NCBI GenBank assembly: GCA_964385645.1
Contig: CAYLPT010000162.1
Span: forward strand, 1 to 43,915
Length of the DNA: 43,915 bases
Direction of reading: 5' to 3'
Origin: CAYLPT01 sp964385645
GTDB lineage: Bacteria; Armatimonadota; Hebobacteria; Hebobacterales; Hebobacteraceae
Part shown: piece by piece, positions 32,262-39,556 of the stretch
Numbering within the stretch: position 1 is the first letter of the stretch
Layout of the letters: each line of letters opens with the position of its first letter
Program-made: the position numbers and the translations under genes
The notes under the pieces: model-generated
What the model saw: only the letters and a program-made list of their open reading frames with translations
What the model was told of the DNA's origin: nothing
Databases searched by the model: none

Positions 32262-33380
32262 ATGTCGGACCAGTACGCAGTCCCGTTGGACGACCTGCTC
32301 CGCCTCCTGGTGCGCCACGAGGGCTCGGACCTGCACATCCGCGCCCACGAGCCGCCCATCTTCCGCATCCACGGCGACCTGCGGCGCACCAACTTCCCGC
32401 CCTTCCAGCCCCAGCAGATCGAGCGGCTCTTCTACGGGATCATGGGCCCCGAGCGCATCGCCCGCTTCGAGCGGGACCTGGAGTGCGACCTCGCCTACGC
32501 GATCAAGGGGCTAGCCCGCTTCCGGGTCAACGTCTTCCGCCAGCAGGGCTGCATGGGCGGGGTGATGCGCCTCATCCCCATCCGGGTGCAGAGCATTGAC
32601 GAGCTCGGCCTGCCCCCCGTGCTCAAGGACATCGCGATGCTCCCCCGGGGATTGGTGCTGGTCACCGGCCCCACCGGCTCGGGCAAGTCCACCACGCTGG
32701 CGGCGATGGTGAACCACATCAACGAGCTCAAGCCGGTGCATATCGTGACCATCGAGGACCCGATCGAGTTCATGCACTCGGACAAGACGGCGGCCATCAA
32801 CCAGCGGGAGGTGGACATGGACACCCGCTCCTTCGCTGAGGGCCTCCGCCACGTCATGCGCCAGAACCCCGACGTCATCCTGGTGGGCGAGATGCGGGAT
32901 AACGAGACCATGCAGCTCGCCATCACCGCCGCCGAGACCGGCCACCTGGTGTTCTCCACCGTCCACACCACCGACGCCGCCCAGACCATTGACCGGATCG
33001 TGGACGTCTTCGAGCCCGAGCGCCAGGAGCAGATCCGCATGCAGCTCGCGGTCACGCTGCAGGCGGTCATCTCCATGACGCTCATGCCCCGCATAGACCG
33101 CCCGGGCCGAGTGCCCGCCTTCGAGATCATGCTCGCCACCCCGGCCATCCGCAACCTCATCCGCGAGCGCAAGACCCACCAGATCTACGGCAGCATCCAG
33201 ACCGGGGCCGAGCTCGGCATGCAGACCCTCGACAACCACCTGCTGGAGCTGTACCGCAGCGGGATCGTGAGCTTCGAGATGGCGCTCTCGAAGTCGTCCA
33301 ACCCGAGCGAGTTCGCCGCCCGCGCGGGCGCGGGCAGGGCCGAGGAGCAGCTCATCACTGCCGCCCCCGGTGAGGTCTGA
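32262..33380 (+). CDS. pilT: PilT-type type IV pilus ATPase, paralog 3
   Basis: A 372-residue PilT family ATPase, closest in sequence to paralog 2. ATG 32262 has GAGAGG about eight bases upstream. Walker A GPTGSGKST is at 136-144, with IVTIEDPIEFMH, VILVGEMRD, HLVFSTVHTTDAAQ and the intact retraction motif AIRNLIRERKTHQI. The C-terminal tail (NPSEFAARAGAGRAEEQLIT) is longer than in E. coli-type PilT. The high identity with paralog 2 through the core suggests tandem duplication. The next paralog begins 19 bp later. Confidence 0.94.
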   Translation: MSDQYAVPLDDLLRLLVRHEGSDLHIRAHEPPIFRIHGDLRRTNFPPFQPQQIERLFYGIMGPERIARFERDLECDLAYAIKGLARFRVNVFRQQGCMGGVMRLIPIRVQSIDELGLPPVLKDIAMLPRGLVLVTGPTGSGKSTTLAAMVNHINELKPVHIVTIEDPIEFMHSDKTAAINQREVDMDTRSFAEGLRHVMRQNPDVILVGEMRDNETMQLAITAAETGHLVFSTVHTTDAAQTIDRIVDVFEPERQEQIRMQLAVTLQAVISMTLMPRIDRPGRVPAFEIMLATPAIRNLIRERKTHQIYGSIQTGAELGMQTLDNHLLELYRSGIVSFEMALSKSSNPSEFAARAGAGRAEEQLITAAPGEV

Positions 33381-33399
33381 CCGCTAAGGAGGCGCGCCC

Positions 33400-34497
33400 A
33401 TGGCCGTCACCAGCCGACTCCAGATTGACGACCTGTTGCGGACCGCCGTCGAGCGGGACGCCTCGGACATCCACATCAAGGCCGAGAGCCCGCCTCTGCT
33501 GCGCATCTACGGCGAGCTCATACCCACCGACCTGCCTCCCCTCTCCGTGGACGAGGCCAAGCGGCTCTCCTACGCCATCCTGACCCCCGAGCAGCGGGAG
33601 GAGTTCGAGCAGAACTGGGAGCTCGACCTCGGCTACGACATCGAGGGGCTCGCTCGCTTCCGCGTCAACCTCTTCGTCCAGCGCGGCATGGTCGGCTCGG
33701 TCTTCCGGATCATCCCCCTGCACATCCAGACCATCGAGGAGCTGGGCCTGCCCGAGGTCTGCCGCTACTTCGCCGAGCGGCCCCGCGGCCTCGTGCTCGT
33801 CACCGGCCCCGCCGGCTGCGGCAAGTCCACCACCCAGGCCGCCATGATTGACCACGTCAACAAGAACTACCCTGTCCACATCGTCACTGTCGAGGACCCC
33901 ATAGAGTTCGTCCACGAGCCCAAGCTCGCCCTCGTCAACCAGCGCGAGCTCGGCCGCGACACCCGCTCCTTCGCCAACGCCCTCAAGTTCGTGCTCCGCC
34001 AGGACCCCGACGTCATCCTGGTGGGCGAGATGCGCGACCTCGAGACCGTCCAGCTCGCCATCCGCGCCGCCGAGACCGGGCACCTCGTGCTGGGCACCCT
34101 CCACACCACCGACGCCGTCCAGACCGTGGATCGCGCGATTGACATCTTCCCCACCCACCAGCAGCAGCAGATCCGCATGCAGCTCTCCGTCAACCTCCTC
34201 GGCGTCATCTCCCAGATCCTGGTCAGGCGCGCCGACGGCCGGGGCCGCGTGGCCGCCTTCGAGACCCTCGTCGCCATCCCCTCGGTCCGCAACTCCATCC
34301 GCGAGCGCAAGACCCACCAGATCTCCTCCGTCATCCAGACCGGCGGCCAGCACGGCATGATGACCCTCGACCAGTCCCTCGCCCACCTCGCCCGCTCCGG
34401 CATCATCACTGTCGAGGAGGGTGAGGCGAAGGCCAAGGACCGAAACGAGTACCGCCAGCTCGTCGAGACCGGCGAGGTCGCCGCCGCCCAGGCCTAG
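33400..34497 (+). CDS. pilT: PilT-type type IV pilus ATPase, paralog 4
   Basis: A 365-residue PilT family ATPase starting at ATG 33400 with TAAGGAGG upstream. Walker A is GPAGCGKST at 136-144 (Ala in place of Thr), then IVTVEDPIEFVH, VILVGEMRD and HLVLGTLHTTDAVQ, where the usual FST of the His box is LGT. The retraction motif is SVRNSIRERKTHQI, close to but not identical with AIRNLIRE. These changes suggest altered kinetics or a specialised role in a mixed motor complex. It ends the four-gene run; trxA follows after a 117-bp gap with GC-rich hairpins. Confidence 0.93.
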   Translation: MAVTSRLQIDDLLRTAVERDASDIHIKAESPPLLRIYGELIPTDLPPLSVDEAKRLSYAILTPEQREEFEQNWELDLGYDIEGLARFRVNLFVQRGMVGSVFRIIPLHIQTIEELGLPEVCRYFAERPRGLVLVTGPAGCGKSTTQAAMIDHVNKNYPVHIVTVEDPIEFVHEPKLALVNQRELGRDTRSFANALKFVLRQDPDVILVGEMRDLETVQLAIRAAETGHLVLGTLHTTDAVQTVDRAIDIFPTHQQQQIRMQLSVNLLGVISQILVRRADGRGRVAAFETLVAIPSVRNSIRERKTHQISSVIQTGGQHGMMTLDQSLAHLARSGIITVEEGEAKAKDRNEYRQLVETGEVAAAQA

Positions 34498-34614
34498 CCC
34501 CGCGGGCGATACCTTGTCGCGCCCCCTCCCCAAGGGGGCAGAGGAACGCCCCCCCGCGGGCAGAAGCACGCGCCGGGCGGGCCATCCGCCCTATTGGAGC
34601 CAATTGGAGGAGGA

Positions 34615-34950
34615 ATGTCGCCCATGGCCGCCGTTGCCGAAGTCAACGACCAGACCTTTCAGCAGGAGGTGCTCGAGGCCAAGCTCCCCGTGCTCGTGGA
34701 TTTCTGGGCCCCGGGCTGTCCCCCGTGCGCCGCCCTCGCCCCCATCCTCGAGAAGCTCGCCGCCGACATGGGCGCCGCCGTGAAGTTCGTGAAGGTCAAC
34801 GCCGCCGAGGCGCGCGAGACCGCCGGCAAGTATCGGATCCAGGCCGTCCCCACACTACTGTTGTTCAGGGGCGGTCAGATCGCCGACAGCATGATCGGCT
34901 TCCAGTCCGAGCAGGAGCTCCGCCGCCGCCTCAGCGACGCCGCCAAGTGA
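34615..34950 (+). CDS. trxA: Thioredoxin with CPPC active site
   Basis: A 111-residue thioredoxin-fold protein. The active site is WAPGCPPC with Cys35 and Cys38 where classical thioredoxins have CGPC; the cis-proline loop AVPTLLLF is present. CPPC sites are less reducing than CGPC, so a thioredoxin specialised for particular partners is likely. ATG 34615 is close to a GGAGGAGGA site; ATG 34624, nine bases from the same purines, is equally possible. The reductase gene trxB follows after 20 bp, a typical operon that supplies electrons from NADPH. Confidence 0.9.
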   Translation: MSPMAAVAEVNDQTFQQEVLEAKLPVLVDFWAPGCPPCAALAPILEKLAADMGAAVKFVKVNAAEARETAGKYRIQAVPTLLLFRGGQIADSMIGFQSEQELRRRLSDAAK

Positions 34951-34970
34951 GCCCGCCACAGGAGCGGCCC

Positions 34971-35894
34971 GTGACCGCCCCCGGGGATCCGAGGGACCTG
35001 GTCATCATCGGCGCCGGCGCCGCCGGCCTCACCTGTGCTATCTACGCCGGCCGCGCCCGCCTCGACACCCTCGTGCTCGAGAAGATGATGCCCGGCGGCC
35101 AGATCGTCCTCAACCACCTGATCGAGAACTACCCCGGCTTCGCGGAGGGCATCACCGGCCTGGAGCTGGCGCAGCAGATGCACCAGCAGGCGCTCCGCTT
35201 TGGCGCGGAGATCGAGACCGCCGAGGTGAAGTCGCTCCGAGCCTCCCGGCCCCTGGTCGTGCACACCTCGGCCGGCGATCGGCGCGCCCGCGCCGTGCTC
35301 ATCGCCACTGGCTGCTCCCCCCGGCGGCTCGGCGTGCCCGGAGAGAAAGAGCTCTATGCCCGCGGTGTCTCCTACTGCGCGACCTGCGACGGCCCGCTGT
35401 ATGCGGGCCGGCCGGTGGTGGTGGTGGGAGGCGGCAACACGGCCGTTGACGAGGCGCTCTTCCTCTCCCACCTCGCCTCCAAGGTCACCGTGGTGCACCG
35501 CCGCGACCAGCTCCGCGCCGAGCCCATCCTCCAGGAGCGGGCCCTCGCCAACCCCCGGATCGAGTTCCTGTGGTCCCATGTGCTGACCGAGATCATGGGC
35601 GAGGAGGCGGTGCGCGCCGCCCGCGCCCGACACGTCGCCACCGGCGAGGAGGTCGAGGTGGAGGCGGCCGCAGTGTTCATCGCCGTGGGGGAGATCCCGC
35701 AGACCGGCTTCCTGCCCCCCGAGGTTGCCCGCGACGAGCAGGGCTACGTGATCGCGGGGCAGGACTTCCAGACCTCGGCGCCGGGGGTGTTCGTCGCCGG
35801 CGACGTGCGGGCGGGGGCCTACCGTCAGATCGCCGCCGCGGTAGGCGAGGGCGCCCTTGCCTACCGCGCCCTTCGGGCCTACCTCGAGGAGTAG
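34971..35894 (+). CDS. trxB: Thioredoxin-disulfide reductase
   Basis: A 307-residue FAD/NADPH reductase starting at GTG 34971, with AGGAGC six bases upstream. Motifs in order: FAD loop VIIGAGAAGL (11-20), GGQIVLNHLIENYPGF (42-57), redox pair CATC at Cys136-Cys139, NADPH loop VVVVGGGNTAVDEALFLS (about 149-166) with VVHRRDQLRAEPIL, and the terminal FAD contact GVFVAGDVRAGAYRQI. It passes electrons from NADPH to the thioredoxin encoded just before it. The length and order of domains are standard. Confidence 0.94.
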   Translation: MTAPGDPRDLVIIGAGAAGLTCAIYAGRARLDTLVLEKMMPGGQIVLNHLIENYPGFAEGITGLELAQQMHQQALRFGAEIETAEVKSLRASRPLVVHTSAGDRRARAVLIATGCSPRRLGVPGEKELYARGVSYCATCDGPLYAGRPVVVVGGGNTAVDEALFLSHLASKVTVVHRRDQLRAEPILQERALANPRIEFLWSHVLTEIMGEEAVRAARARHVATGEEVEVEAAAVFIAVGEIPQTGFLPPEVARDEQGYVIAGQDFQTSAPGVFVAGDVRAGAYRQIAAAVGEGALAYRALRAYLEE

Positions 35895-35920
35895 GGCTGA
35901 CACCGCCGCCCTGCTGGCCG

Positions 35921-35949
35921 TTGACTGGGGCCCCGGCCGGTGCTACCAT
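35921..35949 (+). promoter_or_regulatory. Promoter for the SPFH-nfeD operon
   Basis: TTGACT (35921-35926), a 17-nt spacer and TACCAT (35944-35949), with TGC before the -10. The start would be near 35956, giving a leader of about 55 nt to ATG 36012. Confidence 0.75.
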
Positions 35950-36011
35950 GCGGCCGCCGGCGGGCCAGGCCGGGCCGCCGCACTCAGCCTGTGGGCATAA
36001 GGGGGGTCGCT

Positions 36012-36920
36012 ATGGACCCGGCATCACTGCTCATCGCCGCCGTGGTCATCATCTTCGTGCTGATTGTCATCGGCTCCGCGATCCGCATCGTCCCCGAGTA
36101 CCAGCGCCTGGTCGTCCTGCGGCTCGGGCGCGCGCTCGGCGCGAAGGGCCCGGGCCTCATCATCCTGATCCCGATCGTGGACCGCGGGATCAAGGTGGAC
36201 CTGCGGGAGATCTACTTTGACGTGCAGCCCCAGTCCGCCATCACCATGGACAACGCCTCCATCTCGGTGGACTTCTACATCTACATGAAAGTCATGGACC
36301 CGATGGCGAGCGTCATCCAGGTGCAGGACTTCTTCGGCGCCGCCCGCGGCATCGCCATCACCACCCTGCGGGCGGTGGTGGGGGAGATGCCCCTCGACGA
36401 TGTGCTGGCCAAGCGGGAGCAGATCAACGAGGCGCTCCGCGTGAAGCTCGACGAGGTGACCAACCGCTGGGGCATCAAGGTCACCGCCGTCGAGATCCGC
36501 GAGATCATCCCGCCCCGCGATATCCAGGAGGCGATGACCCGCCAGATGGCCGCCGAGCGCGATCGCCGCGCAGTGGTCATCGAGGCGGAGGGCAAGAGGG
36601 AGGCGCAGATCAAGATCGCGGAGGGGGAGAAGCAGGCGATCATCCTGCGCGCCGAGGGAGAGCGCCAGAGCGCGATCCTGCAGGCGGAGGGCGAGCGGCA
36701 GGCGCGCATCCTGCGGGCCGAGGGGTATGCGGAGGCGCTCCAGCGCGTGTTCGACACCGCGAAGGGCGTGGACCCCAAGACCATGGCCATCCAGTACCTG
36801 GAGGCGCTCAAGGACATCGGCGCCGGGGAGTCCACCAAGTTCGTCATCCCCATGGAGTTCACGCGGCTGCTCCAGCCCTTCGTCAACTACGCCCAGCAGT
36901 CCACCCCTGAGGGCGGGTAG
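36012..36920 (+). CDS. SPFH/stomatin-like membrane protein (slipin)
   Basis: A 302-residue stomatin-type protein. ATG 36012 is preceded by AAGGGGGG. One N-terminal membrane helix is at about 6-28 (LLIAAVVIIFVLIVIGSAI), followed by the SPFH core (IVPEYQRLVVLRLGRALGAKGPGLIILIPIVDRG; RREIYFDVQPQSAITMDNASISVDF-type block; TTLRAVVGEMPLDDVLAKREQIN; GIKVTAVEIREIIPP), then a long coiled coil of Glu/Ala/Arg heptads (about 178-245). Such proteins form ring-like membrane scaffolds that bind and regulate partner proteases. The partner here is the NfeD-type protease encoded 13 bp downstream, a conserved pair in prokaryotes. Confidence 0.93.
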   Translation: MDPASLLIAAVVIIFVLIVIGSAIRIVPEYQRLVVLRLGRALGAKGPGLIILIPIVDRGIKVDLREIYFDVQPQSAITMDNASISVDFYIYMKVMDPMASVIQVQDFFGAARGIAITTLRAVVGEMPLDDVLAKREQINEALRVKLDEVTNRWGIKVTAVEIREIIPPRDIQEAMTRQMAAERDRRAVVIEAEGKREAQIKIAEGEKQAIILRAEGERQSAILQAEGERQARILRAEGYAEALQRVFDTAKGVDPKTMAIQYLEALKDIGAGESTKFVIPMEFTRLLQPFVNYAQQSTPEGG

Positions 36921-36933
36921 CCGCGAGGCGCCC

Positions 36934-38283
36934 ATGCGAGCGCGGATTCGGCGGCTCCTGCTCCTCGCATACCTGGGCGCCGTCGCGCTGGCGCTGGTCG
37001 CCCCCGCCGCCTTCTCCGGCGCCGACAAGCCGCCGCCCCTCGTCTACCGCGCCCGCATCGAGGGCGTCATCAACCCCTTCAGCGCCAGCTACCTGGAGCG
37101 GGCCATCCGGGAGACCGAGCGGGACGGCGCAGCCGCGCTGCTGCTGATCCTCGATACCCCCGGCGGCCTCGACAGCGCCATGCGCACGATGATCAAGGCG
37201 ATGCTGAACTCGCACGCCCCCGTCATCGTCTATGTCTCACCCGCCGGCTCGCGGGCCGCCTCCGCGGGCATGTTCATCACGCTGGCCGGCCACCTGGCGG
37301 CCATGGCCCCTGGCACCGCCATAGGGGCCGCCCACCCGGTGAGCCTCACAGGGGGCGAGGAGGGGGGAGTCGTCCCCACCAAGATCGTCGAGGACGCAGC
37401 CGCCATGGCCCGCACCATCGCCGCCCACCGGGACCGCAATGTCGAGTGGGCGGAGGCCGCCGTCCGCCAGAGCGTATCTATCACCGAGACCGAGGCTCTG
37501 GAGGCCCGGGTCATAGACATCATCGCCGAGAGCGTCCAGGACCTCCTCGCGCAGGCGCATGGCCGCACTGTCACCACGCCGGCCGGCGAGACGGTGTTGC
37601 GGCTTGAGGGCGCCCGCATCGAGGAGGTCCCGATGGCCTTCGTGGAGCGGGTGCTGCACCTCATCGCCGACCCGAACATCGCCTACATCCTGCTCACCAT
37701 CGGCACCCTGGGGCTGATCGTCGAGCTCTACAACCCCGGGGGGCTGTTTCCGGGCATCGCCGGCGCGATCTCTCTGCTCCTGGGCTTCGCCGCGCTCGGC
37801 GCCCTGCCCATCGGCTGGGCCGGCGCGGGGCTGCTGGTGCTGGCGGTGGCGCTGCTGCTGGCGGAGCTGAGCGCGCCGGGCTTCGGCGCCTTCGGCGTGG
37901 GGGCGATCATCGCGTTCCTGCTGGGCTCGCTGCTGCTGTTCGTGCCCGTGACCCCGCCCTCGCCGGCCGCGCCCGCGGTGGGGGTGAACCGCTGGCTCAT
38001 CGGCGCCATGACCGCGCTCTTCGCGGGCGCGCTCCTGCTGGTGGGACAGCGGGTGTGGAGCGCCCAGCGGCTCAAGCCCCAGACCGGCCCCGAGGCGCTG
38101 CAGGGCGCCCTCGGGCAGGCCGCCAGCCGCCTCGCCCCGGAGGGCACCGTCCGCATCCGGGGCGAGGTGTGGTCCGCCCGCACCGAGGGCGGGCCAATCG
38201 AGGCCGGGGAGGCGATCCGGGTCGAGCGCGCCGAGGGGGTGATCCTCATCGTGTCGCGGGCCGAGGTCGCGCCGCCCGGCTAG
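36934..38283 (+). CDS. nfeD: NfeD-type membrane serine protease (ClpP-like domain)
   Basis: A 449-residue long-form NfeD. A signal peptide (about 8-30) leads to a ClpP-class protease domain in the periplasm: LILDTPGGLDSAMRTM (71-86), SRAASAGMFI with nucleophile Ser110, and Lys150 (VPTKIVEDAAAM) as the general base of the Ser-Lys dyad. A membrane part with about four to five helices (about 240-370) and a C-terminal OB-type NfeD domain (about 385-449, EGTVRIRGEVWSARTEGGPIEAGEAIRVERAEGVILIV) follow. Long NfeD proteases cleave stomatin-like substrates, matching the gene upstream. Confidence 0.93.
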   Translation: MRARIRRLLLLAYLGAVALALVAPAAFSGADKPPPLVYRARIEGVINPFSASYLERAIRETERDGAAALLLILDTPGGLDSAMRTMIKAMLNSHAPVIVYVSPAGSRAASAGMFITLAGHLAAMAPGTAIGAAHPVSLTGGEEGGVVPTKIVEDAAAMARTIAAHRDRNVEWAEAAVRQSVSITETEALEARVIDIIAESVQDLLAQAHGRTVTTPAGETVLRLEGARIEEVPMAFVERVLHLIADPNIAYILLTIGTLGLIVELYNPGGLFPGIAGAISLLLGFAALGALPIGWAGAGLLVLAVALLLAELSAPGFGAFGVGAIIAFLLGSLLLFVPVTPPSPAAPAVGVNRWLIGAMTALFAGALLLVGQRVWSAQRLKPQTGPEALQGALGQAASRLAPEGTVRIRGEVWSARTEGGPIEAGEAIRVERAEGVILIVSRAEVAPPG

Positions 38284-38340
38284 GCGCCCGCCGGGGGGAG
38301 ACGGAGGCGCTCCGTCGTAGAAGGAACGCGGCCTCGCGCG

Positions 38341-39201
38341 ATGCCCCGCGCGCCGCGAATCGCCATGCTCCTGCCGACACTGCTCGATACGCTGAAGATC
38401 CTGCTGATCGTGCTCGCGCTGATGATCGGCGTGGAGCTGGCCGAGCTGCGCATGGGCGCCGGCCTGCGGCGGGTGCTCACCCAGCGCCGGGGCCTGCAGT
38501 ACGTGGTCGCCTCCGCGCTGGGCGTGGTACCTGGATGTGTGGGCGCGTTCCTCGTGGTCTCCCTCTACAAGGCAGGGCTGGTGGGCTTCGGGGCGCTGGC
38601 GGCGGTGATGCTCGCCACCGCCGGCGACGAGGCCTTCGTGATGCTCGCCACCATACCGCGGGCCGCGCTGTGGATCTTCGGGCTGTGCTTCGTCGTGGGC
38701 GTCCTGGGAGGGGTGGCCGCCGACCTGCTGGCGCGCAAGGCGCGCCTGCCCCTGCGCGAGATCTGCGGGGCCCCCGTCCACGCCGGACAGCATGCCCCAC
38801 TTCGCTGGCGGCACTTCCTCACTGGGCACATCTACGGCCACATCATCCGCAAGCATCTGCTGAGCCTGTTCCTTTGGCTGTTCCTCACGCTGCTCGCGCT
38901 GCGCGTCGCTGAGCGGCGCATTGACCTGGAGGCCCTGCTGCCGGCCAGCAAGGCGTCCGTGGTCCTCCTGGCCGCACTGATCGGCCTGCTGCCGGAGTCG
39001 GGCCCGCACCTGGTGTTCGTCTTCCTCTTCGCCAGGGGGCTCGTGCCCTTCTCGGCACTCGCGGCCAGCTCGGTCGCCCAGGCGGGCCACGGCCTGCTCC
39101 CCCTGCTGGCCTACGCGCCCAGGGACGCGGTCCTCGTCAAGGTCCTCACCTCCGCCGTAGGGCTGCTGGTTGGCCTCGCCCTGCTGGCCCTCGGGCTGTA
39201 A
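38341..39201 (+). CDS. Putative manganese/heavy-metal exporter (ArsP_2-type)
   Basis: A 286-residue integral membrane protein with about eight helices in two related halves. Landmarks are GVVPGCVGAF (61-70), AGDEAFVML (94-102) and, in the second half, GLLPESGPHLVF (215-226) with SSVAQAGHG (243-251). This Pro-Gly-Cys/Gly-Asp-Glu pattern is that of the family named putative manganese transporter or 10TM heavy-metal exporter (ArsP_2). The central cytoplasmic loop is rich in histidine (His147, 151, 158, 163, 167, 172), suitable for metal binding. The ATG at 38341 is far from AAGGAA; ATG 38365 is possible. No metal-sensing element is visible upstream. Confidence 0.72.
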   Translation: MPRAPRIAMLLPTLLDTLKILLIVLALMIGVELAELRMGAGLRRVLTQRRGLQYVVASALGVVPGCVGAFLVVSLYKAGLVGFGALAAVMLATAGDEAFVMLATIPRAALWIFGLCFVVGVLGGVAADLLARKARLPLREICGAPVHAGQHAPLRWRHFLTGHIYGHIIRKHLLSLFLWLFLTLLALRVAERRIDLEALLPASKASVVLLAALIGLLPESGPHLVFVFLFARGLVPFSALAASSVAQAGHGLLPLLAYAPRDAVLVKVLTSAVGLLVGLALLALGL

Positions 39202-39216
39202 GGTACCCGCTGCCCC

Positions 39217-39246
39217 TTGCTCGCTCCGCCCCCCCTGTGCTACACT
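39217..39246 (+). promoter_or_regulatory. Promoter of the pheS T-box transcript
   Basis: TTGCTC (39217-39222), an 18-nt spacer and TACACT (39241-39246), with GTGC before the -10. Transcription would start near 39253, just before the T-box stem I. Confidence 0.6.
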
Positions 39247-39252
39247 CGGTCA

Positions 39253-39530
39253 CCACAACCACATAGCCACCGGCGGTGAAGGGGAGGAGTACGCGGACCC
39301 CGGCCCGACAGAGAGCAGGCCTCCCGGCTGGAAGGGCCTCCCGGGCGCGCCCCGCCGAAGTTCGCCCCAGAGCCGCGCCGCCGAACGGCCTCCGGCCGCT
39401 AGGCGGCGCCGGACCCCCCGTTATCGGGAACTGAGCGGCCCGCCTCGGCCCGCGTCGGCCGGCCGGGGTGGGAACAAGGGTGGTACCGCGGAAGTCCACG
39501 GCTTTCGTCCCTGGCCGTGGGCTTAGTCTT
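39253..39530 (+). promoter_or_regulatory. T-box riboswitch, Phe specifier (TTC), controlling pheS
   Basis: Hallmarks in order: AGTA of the specifier-loop S-turn (39288-39291), AGAGAG (39310-39315) before the apical stem, specifier codon TTC at 39361-39363 in the context CCGAAG-TTC-GCCCC, and the T-box core AGGGTGGTACCGCG (39477-39490). The TGGT bulge is complementary to ACCA, as needed for a tRNA with discriminator A, which tRNA-Phe has. A terminator-like stem follows (39492-39524). Uncharged tRNA-Phe should stabilise the antiterminator and switch on pheS and the genes behind it. Confidence 0.9.
39492..39524 (+). terminator. T-box-controlled terminator stem
   Basis: Arms AAGTCCACGGC (39492-39502) and GCCGTGGGCTT (39514-39524) pair over 11 bp with one G-U around an 11-nt loop, directly after the T-box core. 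The following AGTCTT is a poor T-run, so termination may be weak or the switch could instead act on access to the pheS ribosome site about 25 nt further on. Confidence 0.65.
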
Positions 39531-39556
39531 CGGTGCCCCGGAGTGCGAGGCGGAGC

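Noticed and set aside
29959..34569. Long minus-strand open frames across the four pilT genes
   Set aside because: Each mirrors the coding strand of an intact ATPase gene and has Val/Asp/Gly-rich antisense composition.
34498..34614. GC-rich inverted repeats in the gap between pilT paralog 4 and trxA as a defined terminator or riboswitch
   Set aside because: Several overlapping alternative stems (for example GCCCCC/GGGGGC) are possible, none dominant and none followed by a T-run.
37237..39090. 617-codon minus-strand open frame over nfeD and the metal-exporter gene
   Set aside because: It crosses two well-supported genes, is rich in His, Gln and Arg, and has no recognisable domain.
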